Origin: JBFMFH01 sp040752275
GTDB lineage: Bacteria > Acidobacteriota > Vicinamibacteria > Vicinamibacterales > JAKQTR01
Direction of reading: 5' to 3'
DNA length: 64,000 nucleotides
NCBI GenBank assembly: GCA_040752275.1
Contig: JBFMFH010000026.1
Location: 1-64,000, forward strand
Of the stretch, positions 52,384-59,563 are shown in pieces. Position numbers and translations under genes: made by a program. The notes under the pieces are model-generated. The model did no database searches. It saw only the letters and a list, made by a program, of their open reading frames with translations, and was not told where the DNA came from. Each line of letters opens with the position of its first letter. Position 1 is the stretch's first letter.

Positions 52384-53460
52384 ATGGACCTTCGTGAAGT
52401 CCTGACGGGCGCCGTGGTCATGGGACCCATGACCAAGGGGTCCAATCTGCCTTACCGCCGCCTGTGCACGGAACTCGGTGCGCGCGTGACCGTGAGCGAG
52501 ATGACCGTGGCGCGACGCCTCAAGCAGAGACGCCGGTCGGAGTTCGCGCTGATCCGCCGTGCCCCGGATGAAGCCGTGTTCGGCGTGCAGTTAGCCGGCA
52601 CCGACGCCGAGGAAATGGGTTGGGCGGCGGCACTCGTCGAATCCCGAGGCGCGGATTTCGTCGACGTGAACCTCGGCTGCCCGATCGACCACTTCACGCG
52701 CAAGGGCATGGGCACCGCCATGGCCCGGCAGCCCAAACGCATCCAGCGGGTGGTGGAGACGATGAAGCGCGCGCTCTCGCGCGTGCCGATCACGGTGAAG
52801 ATCCGCCTGGGGTGGAACGACCGGATGCGCAACCACCTGGAGCAGGCAAGGGCTGCGGTCGACGGGGGTGCCGACGCCATCTCTGTGCACGGCCGGACAC
52901 GCGATGCCAGATACCGCCAGGCCGCCGACTGGGACGCGATCGGAGAGGTGGCCATCGCCGTTCCGGTCCCGGTCGTCGGGAACGGAGATCTGCTGTTCCC
53001 CCACGAGATCGCCGAGGCCCGAGCGAAGTCGGGCTGCGCGGGGGTGATGGTCGCCCGCGGTGCGCTCATCAAGCCTTGGCTCTTCCGCGAGTCGTCAGAC
53101 GGCTACTGGGACATCTCCGCGGACGAGCGTCTCGCCATCTACCGCCGCTATGTCGAACTCGCCCTCGAGCACTGGGGCGACGACGACCACGGGCGGGCTC
53201 GGGCGTTGGACTTCCTGACGTGGCATCTCGGTTTCTGGTGCCGGTATGCGCCCCGCCGCGCGGACGGGAGCTGGCCCACCATGCAGACCCGCGAGGCGGA
53301 GCCGACTCGGCGCACGCCACTGGAAGCGGTGCTCTCGCGTGGCGATCAAGCGGCTCACCGCTGGCTCGCCTCTCGACTGATCGCCAGAACGGAGATCGAT
53401 CCCAGTGAGGCGCCCCCAGCGGACATGGAGACGCCGGTCCTGGAAGCCACAGAAGGCTAG
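52384..53460 (+). CDS. tRNA-dihydrouridine synthase family protein
   Basis: A 358-aa FMN-dependent enzyme reducing uridines in tRNA. The N-terminal GPMTKGSNLPYRRLC binds FMN. The catalytic Cys is in VNLGCPIDHFTRKGMG (about residue 100). TVKIRLGWN, SVHGRTRDARY and GNGDL are typical. The segment AGTDAEEMGWAA resembles the Dus3-like branch more than DusA or DusB. The ATG at 52384 follows GTGGAG. The TAG stop codon is part of repeat copy C. Confidence 0.93.
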   Translation: MDLREVLTGAVVMGPMTKGSNLPYRRLCTELGARVTVSEMTVARRLKQRRRSEFALIRRAPDEAVFGVQLAGTDAEEMGWAAALVESRGADFVDVNLGCPIDHFTRKGMGTAMARQPKRIQRVVETMKRALSRVPITVKIRLGWNDRMRNHLEQARAAVDGGADAISVHGRTRDARYRQAADWDAIGEVAIAVPVPVVGNGDLLFPHEIAEARAKSGCAGVMVARGALIKPWLFRESSDGYWDISADERLAIYRRYVELALEHWGDDDHGRARALDFLTWHLGFWCRYAPRRADGSWPTMQTREAEPTRRTPLEAVLSRGDQAAHRWLASRLIARTEIDPSEAPPADMETPVLEATEG

Positions 53461-53670
53461 CGAGGCTGCGCCTCAGACCACCGAGGCATGTGGAGGCGGC
53501 TCCGCCTCGCTAGATCACAGTGTTGGCTTGCCCCGCCTGCGGCGGGGCGTGGACGTCTTGAAGGCCGGAGCGAAACTTGACTCATTTGCAACGGATCTTG
53601 GCCTTCAAGACGTCTAGCGAGGCTGCGCCTCAGACCGCCGAGCACGCAAGCGGGGCTCCGCCTGACCGCG
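53457..53670 (+). repeat. CTAG-bounded dispersed repeat, copy C
   Basis: The first 57-bp unit is at 53457-53513, then the GC hairpin, the GACGTCTTGAAGGCC inverted pair, and a second, diverged unit from 53614 to about 53670. Nearly identical to copy B 1.3 kb upstream and the reverse complement of copy A. It fills most of the 346-bp gap between the Dus and YbaK-like genes; the remaining 130 bp hold only the AGGAGG ribosome binding site of the next gene. Confidence 0.9.
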
Positions 53671-53806
53671 CGACAGTCGGGTGGCTAGGCGGCGGGTGTG
53701 CGGCGCCGGTTCCCCTCGACAGGCGGGGCCCACAGGCGTATCTTCTTAGGTACCGCAGCGGTGCCCCACCCCCAGGGTCTTTCTTGCCCAGAAGGAGGCG
53801 CAGGCC

Positions 53807-54298
53807 ATGTCTATTCCACTCGCGATTCAGGACTTCCTGAATCAGACCGGCCGCCCCTACCGGGCCTTCCATCACAGGCCGGCCTATACGGCCCAGGAGG
53901 AAGCGGCTGTCACCCACATTCCAGGCAAGCTCTGGGCGAAGACCGTTGTCTGTCTGGCGGACAACGAGCCCGTGCTCGCCGTGCTCCCGGCCCACTACCG
54001 GCTGGATCTGGACAAGTTGCGCCAGCTTGCTGGCGCGTCAATGCTGAGGCTCGCTCGGGAGTCGGAGATTTCGGGAATGTACCCCGACTGCGAGACGGGC
54101 GCGATGCCGCCGTTCGGCCCCCTCTTCGGAGAGCGTGTGTTCGTGGACGAGAGCCTGACCCGCGGGTCGGAACTCGTCTTCAATGCAGGCACGCACGCCG
54201 ACGCAGTCCGCATGTCCTTCGACGACTTCCAGGCGGTCACGTCGCCGACAATCGGGGTGTTCGGCCGGTCGCCGGCCCAGCCGCGCACGGGTCACTGA
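53807..54298 (+). CDS. YbaK/EbsC-type aminoacyl-tRNA deacylase
   Basis: A 163-aa freestanding editing domain of the YbaK/ProX superfamily. VVCLADNEPVLAVLPAHYRLDL and the glycine-proline loop GAMPPFG are characteristic, and K in LWAKTVV is the usual conserved lysine. It would hydrolyse mischarged tRNA, perhaps Cys- or Ala-tRNA(Pro). The ATG has AGGAGG eight bases upstream. It is followed by a hairpin and then a second member of the same superfamily. Confidence 0.88.
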   Translation: MSIPLAIQDFLNQTGRPYRAFHHRPAYTAQEEAAVTHIPGKLWAKTVVCLADNEPVLAVLPAHYRLDLDKLRQLAGASMLRLARESEISGMYPDCETGAMPPFGPLFGERVFVDESLTRGSELVFNAGTHADAVRMSFDDFQAVTSPTIGVFGRSPAQPRTGH

Positions 54299-54312
54299 GC
54301 GAACGACGGCTC

Positions 54313-54342
54313 GGCCGGGAGCGACCACGATCGCTCCCGGCC
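54313..54342 (+). terminator. Hairpin, possible terminator after the YbaK-like gene
   Basis: A perfect 12-bp stem GGCCGGGAGCGA with TCGCTCCCGGCC and a six-base loop CCACGA, 15 bp after the stop codon. It is followed by CCTTCTCC, not a true T-run, so termination strength is uncertain. Confidence 0.55.
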
Positions 54343-54379
54343 CCTTCTCCTCCCCGCCCGAGCGGTCCTATACTCGGTC

Positions 54380-54883
54380 GTGGTGGAAGATCCTGCCCGC
54401 CCGGTCCTCGAACTGCTCGACTCGCTCGGTATCGGCTACCAGCGCTTCGACCATCCGCCCGTCTTCACGGTCGAACAGGCCGTGGAGCAGTGGAAGTCCA
54501 TCGACGCGACACACTGCAAGAACCTCTTCCTGCGGAACAAGAAGGGCAACCGGCACTATCTGGTTGTCGCCGAACACTCGAGACCGGTCGATCTGCGGCG
54601 CGTGGCCGAGATGGTGGGCGACGACCGGCTGAGCTTCGGCTCGCCCGAACGTCTCGCGCGCGTCCTGGGTCTCACGCCGGGCTCGGTTTCACCGTTCGGC
54701 CTCATCAACGACCACTCCCACGACGTCCACGTGGTTGTCGTCGATGCCGACCTGAGGGCGGCTCGCTGCCTGGGTTTCCACCCCAACACGAACACCGCCA
54801 CGCTCACGCTGTCTGCGGCCGACTTCGCGCGATTCCTCGCCTGGTCCGGTCACGTGGTGCGGTGGGTCACGTTGACGTCCTGA
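54380..54883 (+). CDS. ProX-type prolyl-tRNA deacylase
   Basis: A 167-aa YbaK-superfamily protein of the ProX/PrdX branch. The lysine-containing HCKNLFLRNKKGNRHYLVV and the GSVSPFGLIND loop are typical. It probably removes alanine from Ala-tRNA(Pro). The GTG start has no clear ribosome binding site, but TATACT lies at 54369-54374, six bases upstream, so a leaderless transcript is possible. Confidence 0.9.
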   Translation: MVEDPARPVLELLDSLGIGYQRFDHPPVFTVEQAVEQWKSIDATHCKNLFLRNKKGNRHYLVVAEHSRPVDLRRVAEMVGDDRLSFGSPERLARVLGLTPGSVSPFGLINDHSHDVHVVVVDADLRAARCLGFHPNTNTATLTLSAADFARFLAWSGHVVRWVTLTS

Positions 54884-54967
54884 AGGGCCTTTCAGCCGCC
54901 CGTCGAGCTCTGCCTTCGCGGCGGCGCACCTGAACGCCCGTCGCGCGGGTTGGCGCGCTGGCCGGGG

Positions 54968-56089
54968 TCAGTTCGACGCCGCCGGGGGCAGGCGCAGCCG
55001 GGTGACGCGCTCAGCCAGTCCGTTCGCCTGGGCGTCCCGGCCCCATCCGGATTCGAAGGCGAGAATGTCGGCCACAGCCCGCGCGGCTACGGCCGTTCCC
55101 GTGCGGGTCCAGTGGGGATCGTCTCTCGCATAGAGGGGGAAGTCGGTCGCCCGCTCGAAGGCCGGCAACAGCGAGTAGATGGGGAAGTCGACTCGATCGG
55201 CCGCCTCCGCGAAATACCGGAAGGGTTCGCGACTGTAGGACCCCATGACAGAGTAGAGATCCTTTTCCCAGTTGTCCGGTGATTCCGTCCGGCTGTGCTG
55301 GAAGGCGCGGGGCAGGACCACCAGCACGAATCTCGCGCCGAGCAGTTTCGCGCTGCGATCGATCGTCCTCAGGTTCTCGAGCGTTACGGCAAGCAACGGC
55401 CGGCTCGCCTCGAGTGGCTGTTCGCAGGCGAAGAACTTCTGGCGCGGCAGGCGGTTGCCAAGCGACCAGCTGTGCACCTTCCAGAAGAGCTCCGGGGCGT
55501 GGTCCCGAAAGACCGAGAGGGTCACCGGGAACACGTCGTAGAACCGGTAGAGTCCCCGCCGCCAGTGCATCAGTTCGTACTTGATGTCGTCATGGAAGTC
55601 GGTCATGTCGAGGCCCAGGACCACGAGCTTCGGGTGGTAGCGGTGGGCGATGCGCCCGAACAAGCGGTTTTCGACGAAGGGCGAGGCGCTGATCCAGCCG
55701 AAGTTCGCGATCCTGATGTCGGCACCAGGCATCCGGTCATTCAGCAGGGCCTCGACGCCGGCGGGCAGGGCCTCGTCGACGCGCACGTTGTACCCGAACA
55801 CGAACGAGTCCCCTAGGAACACGATGTTGTTCCCTCCCCTCGGGAAGTCGCCCGCCTCGCGGCGGCTCCTGATGCCGTCTGCATTGGTCGGCGGCCAGTC
55901 GGGGAGGTTCGGTTCGAGAAAGTGATTGACGTTCTCGACGAAGAACCACTCGCTGTACTTCGGATTCAGCCGTGTTCTCGAACGCAATGCGGCGTCGCCG
56001 GCCAGGATGGCGGCGACGGCCAGCCAGATGCCGAACGCCGGGAGCGCGAATGCCATGAGCGCGTGGCGGATGCGGCGCCGGAGTTCCAT
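54968..56089 (-). CDS. Membrane-anchored SGNH-type hydrolase/acyltransferase-like protein
   Basis: A 373-aa protein with one N-terminal membrane segment (about residues 12-33). The SGNH block I is FLGDSFVFGYNV with S95. The block V DxxH-type motif is DDPHWT (about residues 323-328). Similar domains (AlgX/GDSL-like) add or remove acyl groups on extracytoplasmic glycans. The ATG at 56089 overlaps the carbamoyltransferase stop (TGATG). The long open frame further upstream is an antisense shadow. Last gene of the carbamoyltransferase module. Confidence 0.85.
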   Translation of the reverse strand: MELRRRIRHALMAFALPAFGIWLAVAAILAGDAALRSRTRLNPKYSEWFFVENVNHFLEPNLPDWPPTNADGIRSRREAGDFPRGGNNIVFLGDSFVFGYNVRVDEALPAGVEALLNDRMPGADIRIANFGWISASPFVENRLFGRIAHRYHPKLVVLGLDMTDFHDDIKYELMHWRRGLYRFYDVFPVTLSVFRDHAPELFWKVHSWSLGNRLPRQKFFACEQPLEASRPLLAVTLENLRTIDRSAKLLGARFVLVVLPRAFQHSRTESPDNWEKDLYSVMGSYSREPFRYFAEAADRVDFPIYSLLPAFERATDFPLYARDDPHWTRTGTAVAARAVADILAFESGWGRDAQANGLAERVTRLRLPPAASN

Positions 56090-57954
56090 CAGTCCGTCCC
56101 AAAACGGCCGAGGTGCTTCTGCCGGTCCGCTGCCGTCCACGGCCGCTGCGCCGCCTTGTCGAACAGGATGTTCTCGACGACCAGGTAATCCATCTCCGTT
56201 GACATGAAGCAGCGGTACGCGTCGGCCGGCGTGCACACGATCGGTTCGCCTCGAACGTTGAAGCTCGTGTTGACGATCACGCCGCAGCCCGTGCGCCGCC
56301 GGAACGCGTCGATCAGACGCCAGTACCGCACGTGCGTGTCGCGGCTCACGCTCTGGACGCGCGCCGAGTAGTCTATATGCGTGATCGCGGGCAAGTCGGA
56401 CCGCTCGAAGTACAGCCGGTCGTACAGCGGTTTCGCGTGATACCCCTCGGGCAGCGGCCGGCACCGGTCCGGCCGCACGCTGGCAATCAGCAGCATGTAG
56501 GGCGACGGCCGATCCAGCTCGAAGTATTCCCCGATGCACTCCTCCAGCACCGAGGGGGCGAAGGGTCGGAATCCCTCCCGGTACTTGATCTTCAGGTTCA
56601 TCCGCCGCTGCATCTCCGGGTTCCGGGCATCGCCGAGAATGCTGCGCGCGCCGAGCGCCCGCGGGCCGAATTCCATCCGGCCCTGAAACCAGCCGACAAC
56701 GCTGCCCCGGTCGATCAGCTCTGCCACGTCCTCGCACAGCCGGCCGAAGTCGTCGTAGTGCGTGTACACCGCGTCGAAGCGCCTGGCCGTACGGAGGACC
56801 TCCGCCTCCGAGTACGCCGGCCCCAGGTACCCGCCCTTCATCCCATCGCGCCCGGGCGCGATCGTCCGCGGTTGGTCCATCGTGAGGTGCCACGCTGCGA
56901 ATGCGGCGCCAACCGCGCCGCCCGCATCGCCCGCCGCCGGCTGGATCCACAGGTCCCGGAACGGCCCGCGCCTCAGCAGTTTGCCGTTGGCGACGCAGTT
57001 CAACGCCACGCCCCCGGCCATCGCCAGATGGTCCGAACCGGCAAGCGCCCGGGCCGTGTCGGCCAGGCGGAAGACGATCTCCTCGGTCACCTGCTGGATG
57101 GCCAGCGCCAGATCCATGTGCGGCTGCTGCAGCTCGTCGTCGGGCCCGCGCGGCGCGACGCCGAACAGCTGCGCCCACGCCTCATCCCGGCACATCCGGA
57201 GCCCGGTCGCGAAGTCGAAGTAGCGCAGGTTCAGCACGAACGATCCGTCGTCTCGCAGATCGACCAATTCGCCGAGGATGAGTTCGCGCCAGGCGCGCAC
57301 GCGCCCGGATGCCGGGTCTCCGTACGGTGCCAGACCCATGAGCTTGTACTCGCCCGAGTTCACCTTGAAGCCGAGGTAGTAGGTGAAGGCCGAGTAGAGG
57401 AGGCCAAGCGAGTGCGGAAAGTCGAGCTGACGCAGCACCGTGAGGTCGCGATTGCGACCATGACAGATGGTCGCCGTCGCCCACTCGCCGACGCCGTCCA
57501 CGGTCAGGATGGCAGCCTCCTCGAAAGGCGACGGGTAGAACGCGCTCGCGGCGTGCGACAAGTGATGCTCCGGAAACAGCAGCCGCGGACGGCCGAGGCC
57601 GAGCACGGCCAGTTCGCGGCCGAGCAGGTCGCGCATGAAGAGCTTCTCTCTGATCCAGACCGGGATGGCAGTGAGGAAGCTGCGAAGTCCGGCCGGGGCG
57701 AAGCCGTGATACGTCTCGAGCAGGCGCTCGAACTTCAGGAACGGCTTGTCGTAGAAGGCGACAGCCGCGATGTCTGCGGGCGTCAGTCCGGCCTCGTCGA
57801 GCACGTAGCGTGCCGCGTGCGCCGGAAAGGAGGCGTCGTGCTTCCGCCGAGTGAACCGCTCCTCGTGCGCCGCGGCCACAAGGTCGCCGTCCACGAGAAT
57901 GGCGGCCGCGCTGTCGTGATAGAAAGCGGAGAGTCCGAGGATGGCGGTGGCCAC
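56089..57954 (-). CDS. O-carbamoyltransferase, NodU/CmcH/SxtI type
   Basis: A 621-aa enzyme transferring a carbamoyl group from carbamoyl phosphate to a hydroxyl group. The N-terminal Kae1-like domain (about 1-350) has the GLSAFYHDSAAAIL start, EERFTRRKHD and the metal-binding HHLSHAASAF. The C-terminal YrdC-like domain includes FGPRALGARSIL and VNTSFNVRGEP. The acceptor is probably a glycan or secondary metabolite. It is encoded between a 49-aa membrane protein gene and the SGNH gene. Confidence 0.95.
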   Translation of the reverse strand: MATAILGLSAFYHDSAAAILVDGDLVAAAHEERFTRRKHDASFPAHAARYVLDEAGLTPADIAAVAFYDKPFLKFERLLETYHGFAPAGLRSFLTAIPVWIREKLFMRDLLGRELAVLGLGRPRLLFPEHHLSHAASAFYPSPFEEAAILTVDGVGEWATATICHGRNRDLTVLRQLDFPHSLGLLYSAFTYYLGFKVNSGEYKLMGLAPYGDPASGRVRAWRELILGELVDLRDDGSFVLNLRYFDFATGLRMCRDEAWAQLFGVAPRGPDDELQQPHMDLALAIQQVTEEIVFRLADTARALAGSDHLAMAGGVALNCVANGKLLRRGPFRDLWIQPAAGDAGGAVGAAFAAWHLTMDQPRTIAPGRDGMKGGYLGPAYSEAEVLRTARRFDAVYTHYDDFGRLCEDVAELIDRGSVVGWFQGRMEFGPRALGARSILGDARNPEMQRRMNLKIKYREGFRPFAPSVLEECIGEYFELDRPSPYMLLIASVRPDRCRPLPEGYHAKPLYDRLYFERSDLPAITHIDYSARVQSVSRDTHVRYWRLIDAFRRRTGCGVIVNTSFNVRGEPIVCTPADAYRCFMSTEMDYLVVENILFDKAAQRPWTAADRQKHLGRFGTD

Positions 57955-57973
57955 AGGTCAGCGTGTTCTGGGT

Positions 57974-58123
57974 CTAGAACAGGGTGTAGACAAATGGCGC
58001 CACGGCCGATCCGCTCGTCAGCAGGATCAAGGCCCCGAACAGCAGGAGCGTCGCCAGCATGGGCAGGAGCCAGAACTTCTTCCGCGTCCGCAGGAAACCC
58101 CAGATGTCTCTCAGGAATTCCAT
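57974..58123 (-). CDS. 49-aa DUF5989/SxtK-like membrane peptide
   Basis: A 49-aa protein: MEFLRDIWGFLRTRKKFW, a hydrophobic stretch of about 20 residues, then TSGSAVAPFVYTLF. This start and end pattern is typical of the small protein encoded beside carbamoyltransferases (DUF5989, SxtK-like). The ATG at 58123 has GGAG seven bases before it. It lies 19 nt upstream of the carbamoyltransferase gene on the same strand. Function unknown; perhaps a membrane anchor for the enzyme. Confidence 0.88.
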   Translation of the reverse strand: MEFLRDIWGFLRTRKKFWLLPMLATLLLFGALILLTSGSAVAPFVYTLF

Positions 58124-58208
58124 CTCATGCTCCAATGCCCGGTGCCCACGACCGGCCTCTCCGAGGTCAGCCGGGGCTCCGCTGGTGGCCGGATCTTCAG
58201 GTCAGGGA

Positions 58209-58598
58209 TCAGTACGGCCTCTCCAGATCCGCACCCGTGTACCGGTGGCCCCGCACCGTGAACACCGACTCGCGATCCCTGCCGAACCGGCGCAGCTGCA
58301 TCGGGTCCTTTCCCATCCACCGTCGAATCAGCCCGACGGGAGTCACGAGGCCGAAGAAGACCACCGACAGGACGATCCGTGACGTCACCGACCCTATAGC
58401 GTCCGCCAGACCGAACCACACGACCGCGAACGGCTTGAAGATTGGGGGCCAGATCATGTCGGCCACCAGCACGCCCGCGGCCGTCCACTGGAGCCACTGA
58501 ATCTGCCAGACGACTCCGCCAAGGACGCACAGCAGGCAGAGTGCCATGCCGGCATCCTTCGCCCGGGTCGCGCTGACCGACCGCATTCGCTCTCGCAC
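58209..58598 (-). CDS. SxtJ-like small membrane protein
   Basis: A 129-aa protein with three or four hydrophobic segments (about 15-32, 38-55, 68-85). A GLVTPVGLIRRWMGKDPM segment follows, then a basic C-terminal tail with LRRFGRDRESVF. This matches my memory of SxtJ-family proteins, which sit next to SxtK-like and carbamoyltransferase genes. First gene of the minus-strand module. No biochemical role is known. Confidence 0.82.
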   Translation of the reverse strand: MRERMRSVSATRAKDAGMALCLLCVLGGVVWQIQWLQWTAAGVLVADMIWPPIFKPFAVVWFGLADAIGSVTSRIVLSVVFFGLVTPVGLIRRWMGKDPMQLRRFGRDRESVFTVRGHRYTGADLERPY

Positions 58599-58740
58599 GC
58601 TGATCCTCTGACGATGTCGCCTGGCGGCTGGCGGCTACACGATGGTAGCGTCTCCCTTGGGCGGGGATTCCCGTGATCGCCGTGCCACAGCCCAGCCAGC
58701 TTAGCTCATCATACCTTCACCCGCACACACACACCTGCCG

Positions 58741-59532
58741 GTGTGCGCTACGATCCCTCACGTGCCTCCGGATCAGCTTCTCGCCGCCCTCGTCCTGTCG
58801 TCGCTCGTCGGGGTCGCACTTGGCACCTTCGGCAGCGGTGGATCCATCCTGGCCATGCCCGTGTTCGTCTACGTCGCGCGCATCCCGCCAGCGACCGCGG
58901 TCGGCATGTCGCTGGCCGTCGTGGGGGCCACCGCCACGCTCGGGTGCGTGGTTCAGGCGCGCGAACACGGCATCGACGCTCACGCTGCCTCCGTGTTCGC
59001 CGTGACCGGCGTCATTGGGGCCTACCTCGGGTCGCGCCTGACACATCTGGTCGCGCCTGACCAGCTGATGCTGATCTTCGGTGGACTGCTGCTGATCGCC
59101 GGCCGTCGGATGGGGGGACCAACCACCGCCACGGCGTCCGGCGCGCGCCGCGGGCTTCTTCGCCCAGCCGGCATCGGGATCGTGCTCGGCGGCCTGACCG
59201 GCTTCCTGGGCGTCGGCGGGGGCTTCTTGATCGTGCCAGCGCTGGTGCTGCTCCTCGGCGTCGACACAAAGAGGGCCGTCCCCACGTCGCTCGCCGTCAT
59301 CGCGTTCAACGCGCTCGGCGGCCTGGCCGGCCAACTCCGGCACGCGGACCTCGACTGGGCGCTGACCGGCGCCTTCCTGCTGGCAGCGCTTGCGGGCATT
59401 GGCGTCGGCGCCGGGATCGTGCGGCGTTTGTCGGCTGCGAGTCTGCGGAAGGTGTTCAGTCTCGGCATCACGCTGCTTGGGGCAGGGATTGTCGCCGGCC
59501 ACATCCTGCGACTCGCGGGGATCGGGGGCTGA
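58741..59532 (+). CDS. TauE/SafE-family permease
   Basis: A 263-aa integral membrane protein with about eight hydrophobic segments and the internal duplication typical of the family (FGSGGSILAMPVF in the first half, LGVGGGFLIVPALV in the second). Members export sulfite, sulfonates or other organic anions. The GTG at 58741 is the first start in frame; GTG 58762, just before PPDQLLAAL, is equally possible. It is divergent from the carbamoyltransferase module and 31 nt before purL. Confidence 0.9.
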   Translation: MCATIPHVPPDQLLAALVLSSLVGVALGTFGSGGSILAMPVFVYVARIPPATAVGMSLAVVGATATLGCVVQAREHGIDAHAASVFAVTGVIGAYLGSRLTHLVAPDQLMLIFGGLLLIAGRRMGGPTTATASGARRGLLRPAGIGIVLGGLTGFLGVGGGFLIVPALVLLLGVDTKRAVPTSLAVIAFNALGGLAGQLRHADLDWALTGAFLLAALAGIGVGAGIVRRLSAASLRKVFSLGITLLGAGIVAGHILRLAGIGG

Positions 59533-59563
59533 GTTCTCCCGCCCGGAGTACAATCCCATCCAG

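Noticed and set aside
56090..57178. N-terminal extension of the SGNH gene, fused through the carbamoyltransferase region
   Set aside because: The ATG at 56089 overlaps the carbamoyltransferase stop, and the extension is just another frame of that gene.
56332..58500. A 722-codon plus-strand frame opposite the carbamoyltransferase
   Set aside because: Composition is shadow-like, and it covers four clear minus-strand genes or gaps.
54968..58598. A saxitoxin biosynthesis cluster
   Set aside because: Only the four general genes resembling sxtI, J, K and L are present. No polyketide-like starter enzyme, amidinotransferase or oxygenase is seen.
59390..59563. N-terminal extension of purL to 59390
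   Set aside because: It overlaps the permease gene end. The family start fits ATG 59564.
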